NCBI GenBank assembly: GCA_947471745.1
Contig: CANJKZ010000170.1
Coordinates: forward strand, 1,257,001-1,321,000
Origin: Closterium sp. Naga37s-1
Lineage: Eukaryota; Streptophyta; Zygnematophyceae; Desmidiales; Closteriaceae
DNA length: 64,000 nt
Direction of reading: 5' to 3'
Part shown: one piece after another, positions 42,666-56,085 of the stretch
Layout: every line of letters begins with the position of its first letter
How positions within the stretch are numbered: the stretch's first letter is position 1
Position numbers and translations under genes: made by a program
Notes under the pieces: generated by a model
Databases searched by the model: none
What the model saw: the letters and a program-made list of their open reading frames with translations, nothing else
Told to the model about the DNA's origin: nothing

Positions 42666-43203
42666 GTCAGTTGACCTGGTTGATTGAAACTAAAGCACGG
42701 TGTGTAGCGGTCAATTTAACGCCGGGCCTGGTATCAGTCTGCCAGATGGGCCGTACATGTACTGTACTTCTCACTCAGTTGCTAAGTTCTACTTATGATC
42801 TTGTGTTTAGCCCACCATTCGTTCTGTCCAACTGTGGCCTTCTATGTTCGCTATGGACCAAACCCGCTAAAAGTATCACTCACTCCATTCCGGTTACAGT
42901 ACTATCCGCGGAATCTAAGTCCCTGGTCGGGGGGGGCCAATGTACACTGGTCTCATCCGGGCCACTCATCCCAGCTGTTCCCCCTCCATGCGGTCGATAG
43001 TGGCGCCCTCTGTCCGAATGACAATACTCCATGTGTCCATGTCACGTACGCAAGTTCACAACGTTGGTTAGGGTATTGATTACGTGGCGGATAACGTACG
43101 CGTGGGTAATGGCACTGTCCGTCATTAGAGCCCGTTAATCCGTCTCGCTTCCTTCTGTTATAACTCGCGCACCACATGTGCAAAGCGCTGAATTCCCGCC
43201 ACC
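42666..43203. promoter_or_regulatory. Divergent promoter region, copy 2
   Basis: Copy of 23,723-24,260 with one substitution noticed near 43,160. Same Kozak context at its right end. Confidence 0.4.
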
Positions 43204-44467
43204 ATGGCTGAAATGGCCCTTTTGCTCGAGGAGTTACAGGCTCACCCTCAGGACGTGTTCTGCTTTGTGGAAGAAGCCATCCTGCCCACCAAGCTGCCCT
43301 TCCGCATTTCTGGTGATGGCCGACTCGACCCGCGTCCCGACTGGCACCTCAACATTGGCTTTCTTTTCAATGCAGCCGGCACCGTCATGTGTCCGCCGCT
43401 GGTAATGTTTTGCCTTGAAGACGAGCTTGCGCAGGGCATAGAAAACCCGGCCGGTCATCCCGTCTTCGTGCGCCACACCATCGACGGAGCAGTCACCCCC
43501 GATGTGCGTACTGTCATGCATTATCTCGAGAACCAATGGCTACACCTGATTTCGACCGCTGTGACACCCCTACTGACTATACTTCGCACTCGTTGTCTTG
43601 CTCCTCATGCAGATATTCAGCGAGTACCTCGAAGCGTTGAACGGCGTCTCGTACTCCACGGACGACCACGTCATTGTCCTTGTAACAAAGGACTCCCACG
43701 CTACGACAGACATTTCCGCGATGGAAACGACGGAACATGGTTTCCGCGTCCAAAACTTGAGCAACCTCCGTATCGTTCACATGCACGGCGCTGCGCCACG
43801 GTGCATCCATCCCGGCCTGTGTGGGATCGTGGAGTTGTGGAGGACGCTTTATCGTGGATGTTACCTGCGACATTTGATGCGGACTCAAGAGTGGCGCGAC
43901 GGCTCTGAGTTCCAGCTCCCGCCCCTGTTACACATGATTCGATGGATGGGGGCCTCGTGGTCGGAAGCCACGCCTGCGTCGGTCCATCTTAGCTGGTGGC
44001 ACGCTGGATGTGTGCCAGCATCATGGCGACTCGCCATCCGCGCGTACAAGAACCCAGTACTTAGCGTCCTGTCAGAACCACTGGTGTTGGAGCTGGGTCA
44101 GCTGCAGTGGCTAATAGACGAGTTCAGGCCTCGGGGCGAAGGCCTCATGCATGCTACAGATTTTTCCCATTGCGAGCAGCTCCTTATACCCCCACGCGTT
44201 GAGCGTGTCGGTAACGAGACGCCCGCCTCTGTGGAAGACCCTGTCATAACACTGAACACTCATCCTGGCCCGCTATTCAGTGACAGTCGTTGTCGCAGGC
44301 GCGTAGCACGCGTGGTCTCCGAACTACTTGTTCGTCAAGCCATCTCTCTCGGCATACAAGTGCGAGACGCGCCTGAACGGTTTGGTGCGTCGAACGCCGA
44401 AGTGGTTAGTCGTCTTCGCCGTACTCCTATTAAGCGTCCCCGAAAGTCTGCTGCGACGGTCATCTAA
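43204..44467 (+). CDS. Pogo/Tigger-type DDE_1 protein, copy 2
   Basis: Exons 43,204-43,503 and 43,613-44,467, 384 aa. Three amino-acid differences from copy 1 (Arg to Gln in E-F-R-L-P, Trp to Arg in F-R-P-W-G, Ala to Ser in D-F-A-H-C) and no synonymous ones seen. The same substitutions at the expected catalytic positions are present, so the loss predates the duplication. Confidence 0.65.
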
Positions 44468-45197
44468 GAACGTCGATGTCGCTGGGTGCTTGACATGATG
44501 CGGTTAATGTCGCTACGATAGCTAGTTAATGTGCTTTCACTAGTGTGCCATGAATCATGTAATAGAGTGTGTTTGACGCGTTTTCAGCATGCGGCATTAC
44601 GATTGTGAAGGACCTCACCAAAATATTGTTCGGAAACATCTCGTTCTGCTCCGCTATGTCTCATATTTAAACATTGTACCGGGACTGTGTAAGACGTAAA
44701 TTCGTGGATAGGGTTTGGTGGCCACACAGACACCCGGAACCATTCTTCCGCTTTCAAACACAAGATCTTCATATGATGGCATGCAGCCGCAGGTTTGCCA
44801 ACGCGGCTGTATTTCGTGTTTATCATCTGGCGTGCAGTACCGCGTACGTCACATCACATGCTAATGAACAAATGACGAGTGCAGTTTTAGCATGACACGT
44901 GCGACGCCCGGACAGAGCTGCTTTTCCGCGCCAAAACGTCGAATCTGGAGTTGGCGCGCAGTGTGACACAGTGGTTGCCATGTACATCTTTTGAGTTCCT
45001 CTCAACACACAGACGCAACCGTCTGCGCGCACTCCCGTGTCTAGTATAGTCTTCCGTTTGTCCGTGCGGAACTCATTGGAGGTTTGAAAATGAAAATGCG
45101 GATCTATCCGCCTCTTAGCGTCATGAGTCCTGTTAGCGTACTCGGATTCTCCTTCTCCAAGCAGCTTAGTTAGCGTCATAGCCTGCAAGGGCACACG
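44468..45197. other. Intergenic region, copy 2
   Basis: Copy of 25,525-26,254. No plus-strand gene; the same weak antisense frame is present with single-base changes. Confidence 0.5.
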
Positions 45198-47565
45198 ATG
45201 AACATACAGCATATGCTCACGCAGAGAGGCAACGCTTCCGGTGCCGCAAGTACACTGACAACTGTGAAGACGTCTGGAGTGCGCCGTCAGCGGAAAGTGA
45301 AGAACGAGCCCCGTGCTGAGCGAAGGGTACAAGCGGCGGCCAGCGGCGTAACTGTTTCTGGATCAGCAACACCACCGCCACCGGATGACATTGTTTCTCA
45401 CCTGCGGAACCCCACCTATCAGCGCGATTTTCAGACGTTGGCGCTGTACGGTCCCCATGGAGTGGGATGTCAGCTGACTGCCCAAGACGCTCTCACCCTC
45501 GCGGACGGCGAGTGTCTAGCGGACACCGTTGTAGACTTCCACAACATGTGAGTGTTCCAAGAACTGCACGACTGCATGGTTACTAACTGGATTTTGCCGT
45601 CACTGATTACGCGACTCACACGGGTGTTTTTTATGTCAGCCTTCTTAACATTCGTCATCCGAGGCTCGAGGGTGGAAAGACATGGTTCCCTCTTGATACG
45701 AAGGCCTTCGTTTACGCGACATCACTGAACAAGGCGTGGCCTCTTGGGCATGCACCATGTATCTTCGCGCAGGATTACCTTGCCATCCCCGTCTATTGCG
45801 AGTAAGTATTGGTTGGAGTACCGTTGTATAAATCTTACAGTTGTGATGATGCTTAAAAAAAGTCCTGAAGCACGACTCTAATAACGTCCGTTTTTAATAT
45901 GTTTCAGAGGCCACTACTCCCTCGTGATCGCCATGAACCTTGCCGGCATGGTCAGCGGCAAGCTTTCTGAGACAGTAGAGGACAACGTTCAGCTGGTGCA
46001 TTACGATAGCGCGTCGTTGCACACCAAGAAACCGGAAGTGATGGAAGGCGTCAAGAAGTGAGACATGCTCACGTTGTCCGTTGTCGTTGTGGTAGTTATA
46101 GTATTCACTGTTCTAACATCCTAACCGTCAACGATCTATGCAGGATGTTGCTTATGCTTCACACAGCTCAGCTTCCCACTGCTGACCGGAAGGCGGCCGC
46201 GAACAGCCTGGCCCGTGCCGAAATCACGATAATGGATGTGAGTACAGCATACATACTGATGGAGCTATGTGCCTTCTGGTGTGCGTACGTGTGCTCACGT
46301 TCCGTCTTGCGCTTGGTGTATGTGCCATTTGGCAGCCTGAAGAAATCCCAACCCAGTCGAACTCTGTGGACTGTGGGATATACGTGTGCATGTATCTTCA
46401 CGCACTGGTGTCGTCCGGCTTCACTATCATCAAGCGGTGGATGACGTTCTACGGAAAGAAGTCGCATACCTACAGGCGGCAGTTACGGGAAGAAGTGTCG
46501 CTGCACACGACGGGTGACCTTGTGGTCAGGCTTTTTGGTGAGGGCGTAGAGGTTCCACTGCAGCCACTTCCCCAGTTGGGTGAGTTTGGGGCCCTAGTGT
46601 TTCCCAAGGAAGACGAAGTGCGTACCGACCTGGCAAGGCAGTCCGGCATGGTAACCCGGATGGAGCTTGGGGGTTACGTGGTATGCGCGGCGGTAACAAG
46701 CCTGGCACGCGCGTGTGGGATATCGGAGGAGCAGCTGCTAAGCGGTGCAGCCCACGAGCTCCAGACCTACGGGACTCCTCTACTGTCGTTGTCGACGTCA
46801 CATAACCAGGTGGATCACGCGGCATCGATGAAGACGCTCGCCAGCTCCATCCATGCTACACCATGCCCGCTGCCGGTGCCATCATCATTTCGGCCTAAAG
46901 TCGATGTTGCCTCTCCTGGTCAAAGGCCCGAGTCACCACCTCAAGCCGTGCCCACGAAGGAGGAATCCGAGAATCCTACGACTCCAGTAACACCAGAAGC
47001 ACCAGGCAGGCCTTGTCGGACTCGAAGGGCTAGCAGTCGTCTGGGAGGAATGGAGGAATCACGCAAAGTGCGTAATATCAGTATGCAATCCGCGAACGGC
47101 AATCGTCCAGCTTCAAGCCGGTGGACTGGGGTGAGCTGGTGTCCCCGTGGCCATAAGTGGGGGGTGAAGATGGTGTGCGGACCTGGTACGGGACAACAGA
47201 TCAGACTTGGTGCGTACAACGTGGAGGACGATGCGGCATATGCCTATGCCGCGGCTGCGTACGTGATCCGGCGCAAGGATCACATCCCGCACATGAAGGT
47301 GCTGAGTGATACAGAGATGGCAGCGCTGGATGGGTGTGTCAGATCGGACGTGAGGCACCTTGTGAAGGCTCGTCTGTGGTGGAGGTGGCGTCAGTGGAGG
47401 ACAGCAATGGCAGAAGTGGGCATTGCAACCGGGACTCCATTCCCTCTAAAAAATGGAGGTTCCCGCTCGCCTCCTATCAGAATTGGTGATGACGAAGGGG
47501 AGTACCCGCTGACACTGAAGGATGATGCATCTGACGAGGAGATGCAAGAGCCAGAGCTGGGGTAG
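45198..47565 (+). CDS. Ulp1/SENP-type protease-AP2 fusion, copy 2
   Basis: Exons 45,198-45,547, 45,640-45,801, 45,908-46,057, 46,144-46,237, 46,336-47,565; 661 aa with His, Asp, Gln, Cys and the AP2 segment unchanged. Differences from copy 1: Ser to Ala and Ile to Thr in exon 1, Lys to Glu at the exon 2/3 junction next to the catalytic His motif, Thr to Ser and Pro to Thr in exon 5, plus two silent changes. All splice sites are retained. Confidence 0.85.
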
Positions 47566-48047
47566 AAGCGTCACTTATTCCACTCGCTCTGTGCTGGGAT
47601 AGGATCCTTGGCGTCTAGCTTGTTTGTTGTGAGTGAAAAACGTTTGAGCCATGCTAGTGGTTGTATTAGCAGGATGTGAAAGGAAATGGCAAGGATTGTA
47701 GAAATGTTTACATAAGAGCAATACATTTATTGCTTTGTACGTGTTTACCTGTAGTTATCCCACAACTCACGTCGCATGTCTTGTGCAATATGTCTGCTGA
47801 TAAGTGTACTGATGTTGGCATATTAGAGAGGCACGGACGCGACGTCGTATCGAGTGCTGTGGATAATGTTGGGTACATCGAGTGCCAAGTGTGCAAATCC
47901 GACGAATGACGAAACTAGTCTGGCAGCCAAGGGCGAGCCACGTGGAAGGAGACACGGCATAGCAGAGGTCAGGATGGGTCACTCACTGCGTAAGTATAGA
48001 CAGTCTGTGCCAAAATGGACTAATTCCTGCCCACACAACTAGCGTCA
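47566..48047. other. Intergenic region, copy 2
   Basis: Identical by eye to 28,623-29,104; no gene seen. Confidence 0.5.
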
Positions 48048-50012
48048 ATGGACAGTTTTACCGCCGGACCCGTCTCGTCCCGTGAGGGCAGGAGTCAGCG
48101 CGTGTCCCAGCCTCCAGCTTACCTGCTGAACTCTTACCTTCTGCCTGGCACAGTTAGGTGTCAAGTGACGGCCAAACCTCGTCGGTCTCTTCCGAAAAAC
48201 GCCAATGCGCAGCAAGCACGGGCTCCTCCTTCGGCCCCGCGTAAGTCGGCGTGTTTTATGGATTTGTTTTGGCATACCTGGATTTAATTATGTGCGCCGC
48301 AATGCTTGGGGGCGGAGACTCGCGAATGTCGCATGGCAGCACGTCCGACAATAGCTCGTCAACCGCACGGTCCAGCCGGCAGGACGAGGAGGATGCTGTG
48401 GAAGGGGAGTCGTCGCGCCGCCGGCGCAAACGCAACGTTAACGAAGTCCTCCAGGGGTCCGCACACCAAGAATGCGAACCCGAAGCACCGCCAGCTGCAT
48501 CTTCGGATGACAATCCCAATGAGGCCCTCCCGAGGCTCAACCCCGTGCAGAGCGATGACGAAGATGCTGCGGAAGCTGGGGACGAAGAAGAAGCAGGCGC
48601 GGATGAGGAGGACGCTGGCGCGGAAAGTTGGCCGGATGAAACTCCGGTGACGCGGGAGGAGATGACTAGCTTGCGCGAGCTGCAGGAAGCTACAGCACGT
48701 GCAATTTCCAGGCTGGAATTTGTGTTTCTTGCAAAGCCTGCAGGTGACGGCGAACAGAAGAGGAAGAGGTGGCGGAAGCGCGCATCCGGCAATGGAAAGC
48801 GACGTAAGGCGCGTCGTACTCAGACCACATCGGATACGGCGTCCGAGGATGAGGAAGAGGCCGAGGAAGGACTGGAGGGTCACATTCGATCGTCGTCATC
48901 AGCGATTCTGCAAGAGGCACTCAGTCTCCTGCCTGCCGACAAGGGATGGAAGGTACGCTTCACGTGATGTTTGCCAACGCGGGTGTATTTTGCGCTTCTG
49001 CGTTTTGCGGACCAAGTGGGCCAGTTGATGATGAGCAGCGTCTGTCCCCCCTGCAGCAAATATGTGAGCAGGCTCGCGACCATCTTTTCATCCGGCGGCC
49101 CAACAAGCATTTGAAGTTCTACCCGAGCAGCGCCGCCAAGACCTGGGGCATATGCGCAGTCGTTGATAACCTCCCTGTCAACTACGCAAGCCTTGCACTC
49201 GCGGCTGACAAGGCACGTCGGGTCGACTTCAACAGGTCTCTCAGCGACTGGAAGACGGGTGCTGCTGGGAGGGTCCGCGACATCTCGCTCCCTAAGCTGG
49301 GGTTGTTTCGCGACGAGCGTGACGCAAAAAGCCCCTAGGCGGCACCCTCTATGCGTACACTGGCGAGGGTCCGGGATAAGGTCGGCCTTGGAGACGTCGA
49401 CGCGGGTACGATCAGTGTTAGTGGTTTTAACGCTTTCACGCTGAAAATGGAGAAAGCCTCGTGTCTAATGCGGGCACATGTCCTGTGTGGTGAATGTTGC
49501 AGAGAGGCTTGCACTCTCTCGCTGGAGTTATGATCGTAACGGGATTCCATTCGCATCTGGCGCATTTACCGCATGCGCAAGAGCGGCGTTCAGGCCAAGG
49601 ATGGTGAACGGGACAGTGACGCTGAAGCTGTACCACGTGGCGTGGCTGGAGCACGTGGTATGAAGACTCACCTGCGTATAAAAATGGTCTGGTTTCCCAG
49701 CCTTTGAAATGATGAATGCGTGCTTCTGTGCGGTGCTGTGCGCAGGTGACAGATGCAATCCGGAACTGGGAGGCGCGCAAGGGCCGCCTATCAAACTCCG
49801 CAGGATGTAACGCGCACATCGTGGACGGCCTCCACGTCCTTGTGAAGAGTGCTGTTACCCGGGCCATCGCTGAGTTCAAGCCAGAGTACGATGCGGCGTC
49901 TCAGACGTGGGCCTGGGGCCGCCATGGTCTCCGCATCTCTGCGGACGGCATAGATGGCGGGAGGACCGCGAGCGCCCAAGCAAGCGCCAGCCTTGGTACT
50001 CCGCAGGCTTAA
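48048..50012 (+). CDS. Acidic/basic coiled-coil protein of unknown function, copy 2
   Basis: Same exon structure as 29,105-31,069 (+18,943). Two amino-acid changes in the last exon (His to Arg, Ala to Asp in the H-G-L-H-I-S and G-I-A-G-G segments). Function unknown. Confidence 0.5.
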
Positions 50013-51832
50013 CTGAAATGGGGGCTCGCCGAGCCGTTAGTCTGCGCCATGACGCTCACTGACACGGACTCTTCCTTGAAGAGTTAATTTGCCTTACGTG
50101 GGGGGGGGTTAGTGTCTGGGCGAGGAGGTTGCTTATGAAGTGAGAAGAGAGAATATGTAATTGAAGCGGGATATAAGAAGCACTATCGAGAATGGTCAGA
50201 TACCGTCGCTCAAACTCATCCCGTACACAAACCCAAGTGCATGTTGAGAAGAGTATTCATAGCCCCAAGAACCATAATGCTGCATTGCTACTGCTAGGGA
50301 TTCGTAACGGCCAAAAGGATTCCTCCGATGTTAATAGGTGGCTCGACCTAGCGCCGTTGGATGCCGTGAGATGATGGCATCCGTCTGGGCATGACGGACG
50401 TTTACAGCCGTAGATGGAGGAACCGCGGTGCGACGAGTGTCGTCGATGTGTGGAATTGTGGACGGTAGGATGCATGCCAGGTGGAGGACAAATCCGTGCA
50501 TCACATGATTTAGGCCGTACAGGTCGGTGACTGTCAACGGCATCCCGGGTGAGCACGTTGCATAATTCAACGTGTGATGGGGGCGTGGGTGGTGCAGTAT
50601 CGTCGATGCACCCAGGCGTGGACGGTGGGATATCGATATGCATGGGTAGAACAAGGGTCAAATGTAAAATTAAAGCCGTACACGTGGTCATATTTCAACG
50701 TCATCTGGCGCGTACACGTAAGGGGTCAGCCATGTTGAGCATCATAAGAGTTAGAGACTAGGGGCGCATGTTTCTTAGGGGTCGAGTTAGTAAGAGGTGT
50801 TGAACAGGGCGTTTTCTTGCGTGCTAGCGAGCTAATACAGAAATTGCGGCCCGTTCTAGTATCAGCCCTCACACAACCACCTGGATCACTGTCGAGGTCA
50901 TCGTCATCGGCAACGAGGGCATCGTCCTAAACATCCTTTCGAATTTTGAGAGATCGTGCCGAGCAAAAATTGGGTGGTTGATAGAGATGCAAGTAGCATT
51001 GGTGACAGTGAGGCACGGGGTTGAAAGAAAGGCTCAAAGATGATGGACATTTGACGCTCACGAATGTCCCACAAATGGGCGGTTGCCTAGCATGCACGAT
51101 AACAAGTCGCTGCTACCGTCTCTCTGTTGTGTGCAATGTCGTGTTGCTTCCAAAATCTGCAACGTGGGTACTAGTCGAGACATCGTTTGTTGTCAAAAGC
51201 TGCCTAAACGACCAATTAGAAACTGAAATTAGGTTGCGCTGGTGCCAACGAGGTGATAATCGCACTGCAACACGGCGTCGCCATCCAAAACTTGATTGCG
51301 TTCCATGTAAATAGAGTGATGGACGGGACACAACTCTAATTCCCCCGCTAATTACGGTTGGCGCAAATGTCGTAAACACAAAATCAGAGTCGGTCCACGT
51401 CAAAGGAATGATGGATCAGAGTACACCCTCGAAAAAAAAACCATAGAAGGAAAAAAGTATAAAGTGATTCTTCAGAGTTCATACCTAAAAAAATATGATC
51501 TTAAAAAATCCACTCCAAAAAAATGCTAAACTATCTGAGTTTTAAGGCAATCTCACAAATTCCCTTGACTTCTGGGGGCCTAATGTAGGTACATCTGGGT
51601 GATAATGCGGAGAGTCACTACACAACAGGAGAGGACTACCGAGGAAGGCACGGGGTTGTGCGGGTAATCTTAGTGTTGCACTAGGCGTTCTCACTGCTTG
51701 CTGTGTTCACAAGGAAATTTTGCAACAGTTTCTCTGAGAAATTGAGAGAACATTAGGTTACAAATGAGACATGCAAGTCGATATAGGTAGAATAGCATTG
51801 CACCACCTAGCAAGCCCTTTGCAGGGCGAACT
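50013..51832. other. Non-coding right region of the transposon, copy 2
   Basis: Copy of 31,070-32,888 with a 1-bp insertion in an A run near 51,506. Ends in gaact (51,828-51,832), the left target duplication of the Copia that follows. Confidence 0.6.
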
Positions 51833-51950
51833 TGTCAAAGGAATGAACGAGAATGAATGCATTGAGCAGAAGTTGGGTACAAGTACGAACCCTAATTGGG
51901 TTGTACCCCACTATAGCCTGCACAAATGTAAGCAATATAACATTTTGACC
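51833..51950 (-). repeat. 3' LTR of the full-length Copia
   Basis: 118 bp, same sequence as 32,889-33,006. Confidence 0.85.
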
Positions 51951-52177
51951 CACCCCCATAGGCAAAGTGGGGGAGAACAAGTGGTCACAAGACCAGTCAA
52001 GAAAAGCAAAGCAAGCTCAGGGTGGATCACAAAGTCACCACACAGTCCTAGCACAAGCAAATGGCCACAAGGCCAGTTCACATGCAGAGTTATATAAAAG
52101 AGAACAAACAATACAGTGATCATACCCTAACAAGTGTAAGCATGCAGGTATATATATAGATCACAGTACAAGTACAG

Positions 52178-55100
52178 TCACGCAGTGAGCAAGTGAGGCA
52201 AAGTAGGCACAAGGCCTAACACAGTAGAGAAGCGCTGATGATCACCAAGCGGAAGTGCCTTGGTGAATATATCAGCAGTGTTGGCCCTAGTGGCCACGTA
52301 AGCAAGATGAAGCTGGCCACGCTGCTGCAGCTCTCGAGCAAGGAAGTATCGCAGAGCGATGTGCTTCGTTCTGTGCTCCAGTCTGTGCTCCTGACACAAG
52401 GCAATCATGGCCTTGTTGTCTACGTACAGAACTGGAGGAGAACGAGGCTGCTCTCCCAAGTCAGTCAGCAGATAGGTGAGCCAGCGTAGCTCCTGTGCAG
52501 CCATGGCCCCTGCGTAGATCTCAGCCTCACAACCGGAGCTGAGAACCGAAGACGAGCGGGTAGACCGCCAAGACACAGAGCCGGAACAAAGGCTGAAGGT
52601 GTAACCCTGTGACGACCACTGCGTAGCTGAGTCGTCAACCCAAGAAGCGTCTGCGTGACCAGTGAGGACAGCTGGACCCCGTCCTCCAAGCACAAGCCAC
52701 ATGCCCGACGTACTGCACAGGTAACGCAGTACCCTCTTCACGGCATCCCAGTGCACCTTTCGGTGCCTATCGGGAGCCACGTAGCGAGCTAGGAGGCTGA
52801 GAGGGAACGCGAGGTCAGGTTGTGTGCACGCCATCAGGTACATGAGGCAACCCACAAGCTATGGGTATTGACCACTTGGCTCTACGGACTCGTCCGAAGG
52901 TGGAGCTGAGAGCAAGTGGCCAGTAGACAGAGGAGTGGGCTGTGGCGAGGAGATCTGGAAGCCGAAGAGCTGAAGGACCTGGTGCACCATGTGTGACTGA
53001 GTCAGGGTGATGGTGCGCCGTGCTCCGTCCCGAGTGATCTGCAAGCCAAGATAGCTGTGTAGTTCACCCAGGTCAGTGCAGGTGTGTCTCTTCTACAGCT
53101 CCGACTTCACAAGGGTCAGTGCCTCAGTGTCAGCAGTGGCAAAGATGAGGTCGTTGCCGTACACGAGGACGTAGAACGGCGGCAGAGACGCGTCGGTGCG
53201 TAGAAACGGCGACGGGTCAGCAGTGGAAGGAGTAAACCCCAGAGCCGCAAGTGTAGTCCTCAGTGTGTCGTGCCACTCGCGAGGCGCCTGGCGGAGACCG
53301 TAGACTGGCCGCCGGAGGCTCCACTGGGTACCTGCAGGAAACGACCCAGTGAAGCCAGGTGGGCGGCGCAGCCAGATCTCCTCATGCAGGCTGCCCTGCA
53401 AGAAAGCTGTACTGAAGTCCAGAGATAACAACTCATAGTCACGCTGAGCATCGACGTGCAGCAACACCCGAAGAGTGGTCATCTTCGGGGTGGGGGATAA
53501 GGTTTGGAAGTAGTCGACCCCCTGTAGCAACGTAACGCGCCTTGAAGGCAGGTGGAGAACCCGGCGGCCACTTCACCCTGAAAATCCATATGCCATCGAC
53601 TATGTTCGCCCGAGACGGGGGAACTGCGTCAACGTAGGTGCTTGTGGACTTCCAGGATGCCATCTCGGCATCCATGGCTACCTGCCACTGAGAGGAGTAA
53701 GGACCCGTAATCGCCTCTGCGTAAGAGCGCGGGGTCGAGATGTCTGGTGCATCCAGGTCTCCCTCAGGGGCAAGCAGCATGGAAGCGAAACGAGGTACAG
53801 CAGCTGCAAGACACTCAAAGTCCTCCTGCCTGTCCTCTAGGACGTCCGTGCCAAGAGCAGACTCACCTCCGATAGACGGAGGACTGACAGACGCAGACTC
53901 AGCAACAAATGCAGTGGCGTAGTCTAGACGACAGGTAGCAGCAAATTCAAGCAGCTCAGCAATGAGGGCAGACGCAGCAGTGGACTCAAAAGAAGGGTCA
54001 GTGACAACAGTGGCGAGGAGACGAGAGATAGTGGGACTGGCAGCACGAGCGAGGTCAGACTCAGGGTCAGGGACGGCAGGAAGAGAGGACTCAGGAGGAG
54101 CAGGCAGAGGAACACGCAGTGGAACAAAGGAAAGACGAAGTGCCATAGCGTGGGTGCCGGGGACAGGAGGAGGACGCGGACAAGGAACGCGGACGAGTAA
54201 CGCGACGACCAGTGCAAACAGCGCGAACAGGCAAGGCAGGACGAGACTCAGGCTCATGATGCTCTGTAAGGCCTCCGGTCTGCTCAGTGTAAGGAGAAGG
54301 TGCAGGCAGTGGGGTGGCTGGCTGTAACGGCGGCTGTGACTGGTCAGGCGGTGGACACAGTAAGGGAGGAGTAGGGACAGGAGAAGAATGAAGACCAAAA
54401 ACCTGCTGAAGCAAGGGAACGAAGTGCGGTCGCGGCCGCACAGTGCCTCCAGTACCAGTACCGCCAGACACAGCACCCCCAGCTCCAGCACCTCCACCTC
54501 CAGGGTCAACAGCTCCAGCTCCTCCAGCTCTAGCGCCACCAGTGCTAGTGCCTCCAGCTCCAGCGCCAGTGCCTCTAGCTCCAGTGCCAACAGCTCCAGT
54601 GTCTCCAGCTCCAGTGCCTCCAGCCCCAGCACCTCCAGACTCCGCAGGGTCTACAGCTCTAGAACCTCCAGCTCCAGCGCCTCCAACTCTACCAGTCCCG
54701 GCAGCTCCAGTACCCCTGGTACGAGCACCTCCAGGACCAGCAGCTGCAGCACCTCCGGTACCACCAGCTCCAGCAGTAACTCCAGCACCTCCAAGACGAG
54801 TAGCTCCAACACGTCCAGCTCCAGTGTCTCCAGCGGCAGAGTCTCCAGCTCCGGCAGCTCCACTCCGAAGGCGTGTGCGCTGAGCAAATCACTCTTGTAG
54901 CTGCTGCGGGGAGAGAGGCTTCGGCCGGGGAGACAGTCGTGGCGAAGCACCCGCAGGAGCTCCAGAAGAAACAGTACCCCGAGGCTCAGCACCCCCAGAC
55001 TCCACACCCTCAGACTCAGCACCCCCAGGCTCAACACCCTCAGGCTCATCACCCCCAAGCTCCGCACCCCCAGACCCGGCACCCTCAGACTCAGCACCCC

Positions 55101-56085
55101 CAGGCTCCGCACCTCCCGAATCCGCACCCCCACACGCAGCACCCCCAGTCGCAACACCTCGAGCAGCACCTGAGTCGCGAGCTACCTCAACAGGCACAGT
55201 ACCAGGGAGAGGGTCTACGTGAGACACACATGAGGGAATAGGACCCTGGGGTGGGAGGGGGTCTACCGGAGGGGGACCGGGAGCAAGGAGAAGCGGCTGG
55301 GGCGGGGGAGGGGCAGAGCGGTAGGGGAAGGGACAGTAGATGGGAACCGACTCGTGAAACGTGACGTCTTGAGAGGGGATGACACGGCACGAGGTGGGGT
55401 GGTAAAACTGCCAGCCAAGCGCGTCAGGGGGAAAGCCAAGGAAGACGCAGGGAATAGCGCGGGTGGAGAGCTTGTCCGCGGACGTAACGCGGACAAAGGC
55501 ACGAGAACCCCAGACCTGGAACACCGACGCATCGCCAACCTTCCCCGTCCAACGCAATGTAGGCGAGGTCTCCAGCAAGGAGACACAGGGCCAGAGGTTG
55601 AGCTGATGCGCAGCGTACCGGACCGCAAACGGTCACAGAAAATGGGGGGCAACCGCATGGATCATGGAGGTACGAGCGACCTCCATGACTAAGCCAATGG
55701 GACGCTCAGCAATCCCATTTTTTTGCGGTGAAGCCGGAAGCGTGAACGACTGGAGGATGCCCTCCCCATGACAAAAGTCCCGCAAGAGGTCGGAGGAGAA
55801 CTCACCACCTCTATCAGAGTGCAGACCCAGGACAGGAAGGTCCTGGCAGAACCGCTCGCGGAGCTGGAGACGGACTGCGCGGATTCAAGGGATCAATACA
55901 TCAGGGACTTCACCCTTGTTGCGCAAGGGGAACACCATGGTGTAACGCGTATAGTCGTCAACAACCAGCAAAAAGTAGCGCTCGAGGCCCTGTCCGCTGA
56001 CGCGGGCTGGGCCCCATACGTCCATGTGGAGAGTCTTCAGGGGAGGAGTCGTCGGGGGAAACGAGGAGGAGTGAGGAGCGGCGCG
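52178..56085 (-). pseudogene. Copia integrase, linker, RT and RNase H relic, copy 2
   Basis: Same lesions as 33,234-37,141, including the Y-G-N-D catalytic motif, so they predate the duplication. A few extra substitutions distinguish the copies (for example Val to Ile in S-P-P-S-V-G-G). Confidence 0.85.
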
